Assembly (NCBI GenBank): GCA_043816955.1
Contig: JBDRHL010000142.1
Span: 1 to 9,248 of the forward strand
Direction: 5' to 3'
Length of the DNA: 9,248 nt
Source of the DNA: JBDRHL01 sp043816955
Lineage (GTDB): Bacteria > Planctomycetota > Phycisphaerae > Sedimentisphaerales > CAYZTY01
The notes under the pieces were generated by a model. It searched no databases and was not told the origin of the DNA. It saw only the letters and a program-made list of their open reading frames with translations. Position numbers and translations under genes: made by a program. The first letter of the stretch is position 1, and each line of letters begins with the position of its first letter. Shown here piece by piece: positions 7,241 to 9,248 of this stretch.

Positions 7241-7368
7241 CAATTAACTTTCCCACCGGTGCAAACCTTCCTCCTCCATGCTCCTGAAAACCGCTTAGCC
7301 GCCGCCGGAAAAACAGCTATATTAAACCCAGGATTTCCCGGATAAACCTGTGCAAAGGAAATAAACCG
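7241..7368. other. Central part of the divergent intergenic region, no gene seen
   Basis: Together with the flanking sites this belongs to a 422-base gap between divergent genes. I find no open frame of note. ATAAACC occurs twice in direct orientation (7342-7348 and 7361-7367, a 19-base step). The second copy overlaps AAACCG (7363-7368), which is repeated inverted as CGGTTT at 7381-7386, around the -35 of the plus-strand promoter that follows. Confidence 0.3.
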
Positions 7369-7396
7369 TTGTGGAGTTATCGGTTTTGGCTATAAT
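7369..7396 (+). promoter_or_regulatory. Plus-strand promoter-like pair ahead of the relic gene
   Basis: TTGTGG (7369-7374), 16 bases, then a perfect TATAAT (7391-7396). The start site would fall at or next to the ATG of the relic reading frame at 7405, implying a leaderless message, or that only the -10 resemblance is real. Reading through the relic, it could also contribute to the restriction-modification genes 190 bases downstream. Confidence 0.4.
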
Positions 7397-7404
7397 GGCG
7401 GGAT

Positions 7405-7507
7405 ATGAAAAAGTCGCTCACACATTTGCCTCTGCGTCAAAAAACTACACGAAGTGACAGAGCGGATTTGTAAGGAAAAGATTGATGGTTTGTTTAAAAC
7501 AACGTAG
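7405..7507 (+). pseudogene. Frameshifted, truncated remnant of a nucleotidyltransferase (MNT/HEPN-type) gene
   Basis: The ATG at 7405 opens MKKSLTHLPLRQK and then meets a stop at 7471-7473. Shifting frame by one base in the A-run at 7439-7444 continues with LHEVTERICKEKIDGLFKTT to a TAG at 7505-7507. The joined reading resembles the start of a protein group I remember as beginning MKxSLxHLPxxKQxEL, followed by a helix ending in an I-K-E stretch and then the nucleotidyltransferase signature GSYARG. Such proteins carry an N-terminal minimal nucleotidyltransferase and often a HEPN domain, and belong to toxin-antitoxin-like defence modules. The signature itself and everything after it are missing, so the gene is dead. 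It lies directly before the restriction-modification pair, as expected in a turnover zone for defence genes. Identification rests on about 30 residues and memory. Confidence 0.45.
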
Positions 7508-7524
7508 CAAGATAAAACAATTTG

Positions 7525-7555
7525 CTTACAGAACAATTATTTGTTATTGTACAAT
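7525..7555 (+). promoter_or_regulatory. Candidate promoter of the restriction-modification operon
   Basis: TACAAT (7550-7555) is a 5/6 match to a -10 box. The best -35 is CTTACA (7525-7530, 4/6) at a long 19-base spacing, so the promoter would be weak or activator-dependent. A start site near 7562 leaves a leader of about 28 bases with GGAGA just before the methyltransferase ATG. Confidence 0.35.
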
Positions 7556-7571
7556 GATGGTTAGGCCTAAC
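7532..7571. repeat. Row of three palindromes in the restriction-modification promoter
   Basis: Three perfect dyads follow one another: AACAA-TTAT-TTGTT (7532-7545), ATTGTACAAT (7546-7555) and, after four bases, GTTAGGCCTAAC (7560-7571). The second is superimposed on the -10 box and the third on the expected transcription start. This is where a repressor, or the methyltransferase acting on its own gene, would bind. No controller (C-protein) gene is present between promoter and methyltransferase. Confidence 0.5.
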
Positions 7572-7590
7572 GTGAATACGGTGGAGATTT

Positions 7591-8562
7591 ATGCAAACGA
7601 TATTTAAACAGGAAATACCGCTGATACGGGATGTTTTTCGTCGAGACAGCAAGATTGTCCTTTATAATGGTAACTGTTTAGATGCCATTAGCGAGATACC
7701 CTCTGAGTCTATTCAACTAATAATAACATCGCCACCATATAATATCGGTAAGGTTTACGAGTGCACTACGGGATTAGAAACTTATTTAGAAACTCTAAAA
7801 CCTGTTATACAAGAACTTGTTCGAGTGCTTTGCACAACAGGAAGTCTTTGTTGGCAAGTTGGAAATTATGTTAAAAACGGTGAAGTATTTCCGTTAGATG
7901 TTTTTTATTATTCGATATTTAAAACATTTGGTTTACATCTTAGAAATCGTATAATTTGGTACTTTAATCACGGGTTGCACGCTTCAAAACGTTTCTCGGG
8001 TAGATATGAAACCCTCCTTTGGTTCACGAAAACGGATTTTTATATATTTAATCTTGATTCTGTGCGAGTTCCTTCCAAGTATCCTGGAAAGAGACATTTT
8101 AAAGGTCCCAAAAAAGGTTTGCCTTCATGCAATCCCTTAGGAAAGAATCCGTCTGACGTTTGGGAGATTGTCGCACAGGACTGGGAAAAAGAACTTTGGG
8201 ATATACCAAACGTAAAATCAAACCATCCTGAAAAGACAATTCACCCGTGCCAATTTCCCATAGAGTTAGTTCAGCGATGTGTACTTGCCCTGACAAACGA
8301 GGATGATTGGGTTTTTGATCCTTTCGCGGGTGTTGGCTCAGCACTTATAGGAGCTCTTATGCACAATCGTCGGGCAATGGGTTGTGAAAAAGAGATTGAC
8401 TATATCAGAGAAGCAAGAAAAAGGATATGTGATTATTATAGTGGCACATTACGTATACGCCCCTTGGGGAAATCTATTCATAAGCCAAGCGGTAAAGAAA
8501 AGGTTTGCCAAATTCCAGACGAATGGCATGAAGAAAAAAGTAAGGAGACTTTATTTAAATGA
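7591..8562 (+). CDS. Type II DNA methyltransferase, beta class (N4-cytosine or N6-adenine)
   Basis: A 323-residue enzyme that transfers a methyl group from S-adenosylmethionine to an exocyclic amino group in its recognition site and so protects host DNA. The catalytic motif IV TSPPYN (46-51) precedes the AdoMet-binding motif I DPFAGVGS (243-250), the order of beta-class amino-methyltransferases. GNCLD (27-31), HPEKTIHPCQFP (212-223) and the motif II-like EKE (266-268) are also present. The central part (about 125-210, HGLHASKRFSGRYE to DIPNVK) would hold the target recognition region. The Ser of SPPY is commoner in N4-cytosine enzymes, as in the BglII and BamHI systems, but N6-adenine enzymes with TSPPYN exist. 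The ATG has GGAGA three bases upstream. Its TGA overlaps the ATG of the endonuclease, so translation is coupled with methyltransferase first. Base composition is visibly AT-richer than in the genes to the left, suggesting transfer. Confidence 0.93.
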   Translation: MQTIFKQEIPLIRDVFRRDSKIVLYNGNCLDAISEIPSESIQLIITSPPYNIGKVYECTTGLETYLETLKPVIQELVRVLCTTGSLCWQVGNYVKNGEVFPLDVFYYSIFKTFGLHLRNRIIWYFNHGLHASKRFSGRYETLLWFTKTDFYIFNLDSVRVPSKYPGKRHFKGPKKGLPSCNPLGKNPSDVWEIVAQDWEKELWDIPNVKSNHPEKTIHPCQFPIELVQRCVLALTNEDDWVFDPFAGVGSALIGALMHNRRAMGCEKEIDYIREARKRICDYYSGTLRIRPLGKSIHKPSGKEKVCQIPDEWHEEKSKETLFK

Positions 8563-9161
8563 AAATAGTTGGCAGATATTCTTTCAATAATGGCACTGAG
8601 GTTTTGAAGGAAAAACATCCAGTATTATTGGACCAGATCGAAAAAATTGTTCAAGATGTAAGTGCATCCGAGTGCAAGATAAAGAAGAGTAAGGAAAAAA
8701 CGATGCCAGGCAGGCTACTATACAGTCCCATGGCATTGAATAAAGCTTTCAAAAAGCGTTTTATGCAGAAAGGCTGGGCGAGCAAGAAAGTTCAATGTGA
8801 TTACCCAACTGAGTTTTATGAAGAGGGATATCAATATAAACCATTAAACAGTGGCGCTTTTCGAGAGATGGATTTTCTAAAAGAAGACCTTGGTGTCGAA
8901 GTGCAATTTGGCAAATACGCATTCATGGTATACAATGTATGTGCGAAAATGACTATTTTCCACAATCTTGGTTTCATCAACGCAGGGGTGGAAATCGTAC
9001 CTGTAAAAAGCTTTGCCGATGAAATGTCTACAGGAGTCTCGTACTTTGAGCAGTTTGTTTGGGACTTAAAAAAACGAGGAGTTTCAAATTTAGATATTCC
9101 TGTTCTAATCTTAGTACTACAACGCCATTTAGGTTTTCAAAATGCAAGAGCGTATAGCTGA
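8559..9161 (+). CDS. Type II restriction endonuclease, BglII/BstYI family
   Basis: A 200-residue protein that should cut unmethylated DNA at the site modified by the partner methyltransferase. The sequence MDFLKEDLGVEVQFGKYAF (104-122) aligns with the active site of BglII as I remember it. D105, E114 and Q116 have the same spacing as the metal-binding D84, E93 and Q95 of that enzyme (PD-(D/E)XK-type fold with Gln in place of the usual Lys). Further agreement is seen downstream, in IFHN, SYFEQ (161-165) and DIPVLILVL (179-187). BglII has 223 residues, so this is slightly shorter, but the core is complete and no frameshift is seen. BglII cuts AGATCT and BstYI RGATCY; the site of this enzyme is not deducible, since the DNA-contacting loops are not recognisably alike. 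The ATG overlaps the methyltransferase stop (ATGA), with AAGGAG 11 bases upstream. The short overlap and looser ribosome site would keep its output tied to, and probably below, the methyltransferase. Confidence 0.85.
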   Translation: MKIVGRYSFNNGTEVLKEKHPVLLDQIEKIVQDVSASECKIKKSKEKTMPGRLLYSPMALNKAFKKRFMQKGWASKKVQCDYPTEFYEEGYQYKPLNSGAFREMDFLKEDLGVEVQFGKYAFMVYNVCAKMTIFHNLGFINAGVEIVPVKSFADEMSTGVSYFEQFVWDLKKRGVSNLDIPVLILVLQRHLGFQNARAYS

Positions 9162-9248
9162 TAAATCGATTCCCATCTCACGCAATCGCCGCCTTTTTTC
9201 TCTCACGTGGCAACGGCGAGAACGGGCTATCCGCTGTTGCGTTAACGT
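9162..9248. other. GC-richer end of the window, no gene assigned
   Basis: Composition changes abruptly just after the endonuclease stop, marking the likely right border of the AT-rich restriction-modification segment. A weak stem CGATT (9167-9171)/AATCG (9184-9188) followed by CCGCC and six T (9193-9198) could serve as a poor terminator. TCGCCG (9186-9191) and CGGCGA (9214-9219) form a second inverted repeat. An Arg-rich minus-strand frame is open from the right edge to about 9129, but I do not recognise it. Confidence 0.3.

Noticed and set aside
7245..7280. Eleven-codon minus-strand frame with an AGGAG-like site, a possible leader peptide.
   Set aside because: It lies upstream of the glycosyltransferase promoter, so it would not be on that transcript.
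7391..7396. Perfect TATAAT taken as the main promoter of the methyltransferase.
   Set aside because: It is about 195 bases from the start codon and next to the ATG of the relic gene, so it more likely belonged to that gene. Read-through cannot be excluded.
7508..7590. A controller (C-protein) gene between promoter and methyltransferase.
   Set aside because: The stretch is too short and contains no helix-turn-helix frame; only palindromes are seen.
9129..9248. Arg-rich minus-strand frame (…REKRRRLREMGIDLS…) entering from the right edge, a possible truncated gene end.
   Set aside because: Only about 39 codons, unrecognised, and its last third lies antisense to the endonuclease. Not enough to call a gene.

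Overview
The window looks like the chromosome of a Gram-negative, possibly anaerobic bacterium. My best guess is Planctomycetota (Phycisphaerae-like) or a neighbouring group. This rests on three soft observations: two large polyprenyl-phosphate-sugar glycosyltransferases, a citrate synthase-like DRE-TIM enzyme of the type known from anaerobes, and moderate base composition. No rRNA, tRNA or CRISPR array is visible.

Layout, left to right. The first 47 bases are the 5' end of a transposase gene on the minus strand. Its N-terminus is typical of the IS1634 family, so an insertion sequence runs off the left edge. From 261 to 5462 lies a minus-strand gene group, in transcription order: an isopropylmalate/Re-citrate synthase-like enzyme (4131-5462), a HAD hydrolase (3373-4125), threonine synthase (1944-3293) and an ArnT-like membrane glycosyltransferase (261-1922). 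A good sigma-70-like promoter precedes the first gene, and a second one sits in the 79-base gap before threonine synthase. A second, separately promoted membrane glycosyltransferase (5576-7168, minus) lies upstream of this group. Its -10 box overlaps a near-perfect inverted repeat.

The right part is different in character. A 422-base divergent intergenic region carries what looks like a frameshifted, truncated remnant of a nucleotidyltransferase (MNT/HEPN-type) gene, then a tight row of three palindromes. After these comes an AT-rich plus-strand pair with overlapping stop and start: a beta-class DNA methyltransferase (7591-8562) and a BglII/BstYI-type restriction endonuclease (8559-9161). Together they form a complete-looking Type II restriction-modification system, probably acquired horizontally. 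GC-rich sequence resumes right after the endonuclease.

How the genes work together: the methyltransferase would protect the host's copies of the site cut by the endonuclease. The four-gene minus-strand group mixes central/amino-acid metabolism with an envelope glycosyltransferase, and no single pathway explains it. The most interesting items are the restriction-modification pair with its palindrome-rich control region, the relic gene beside it, and the candidate Re-type citrate synthase.
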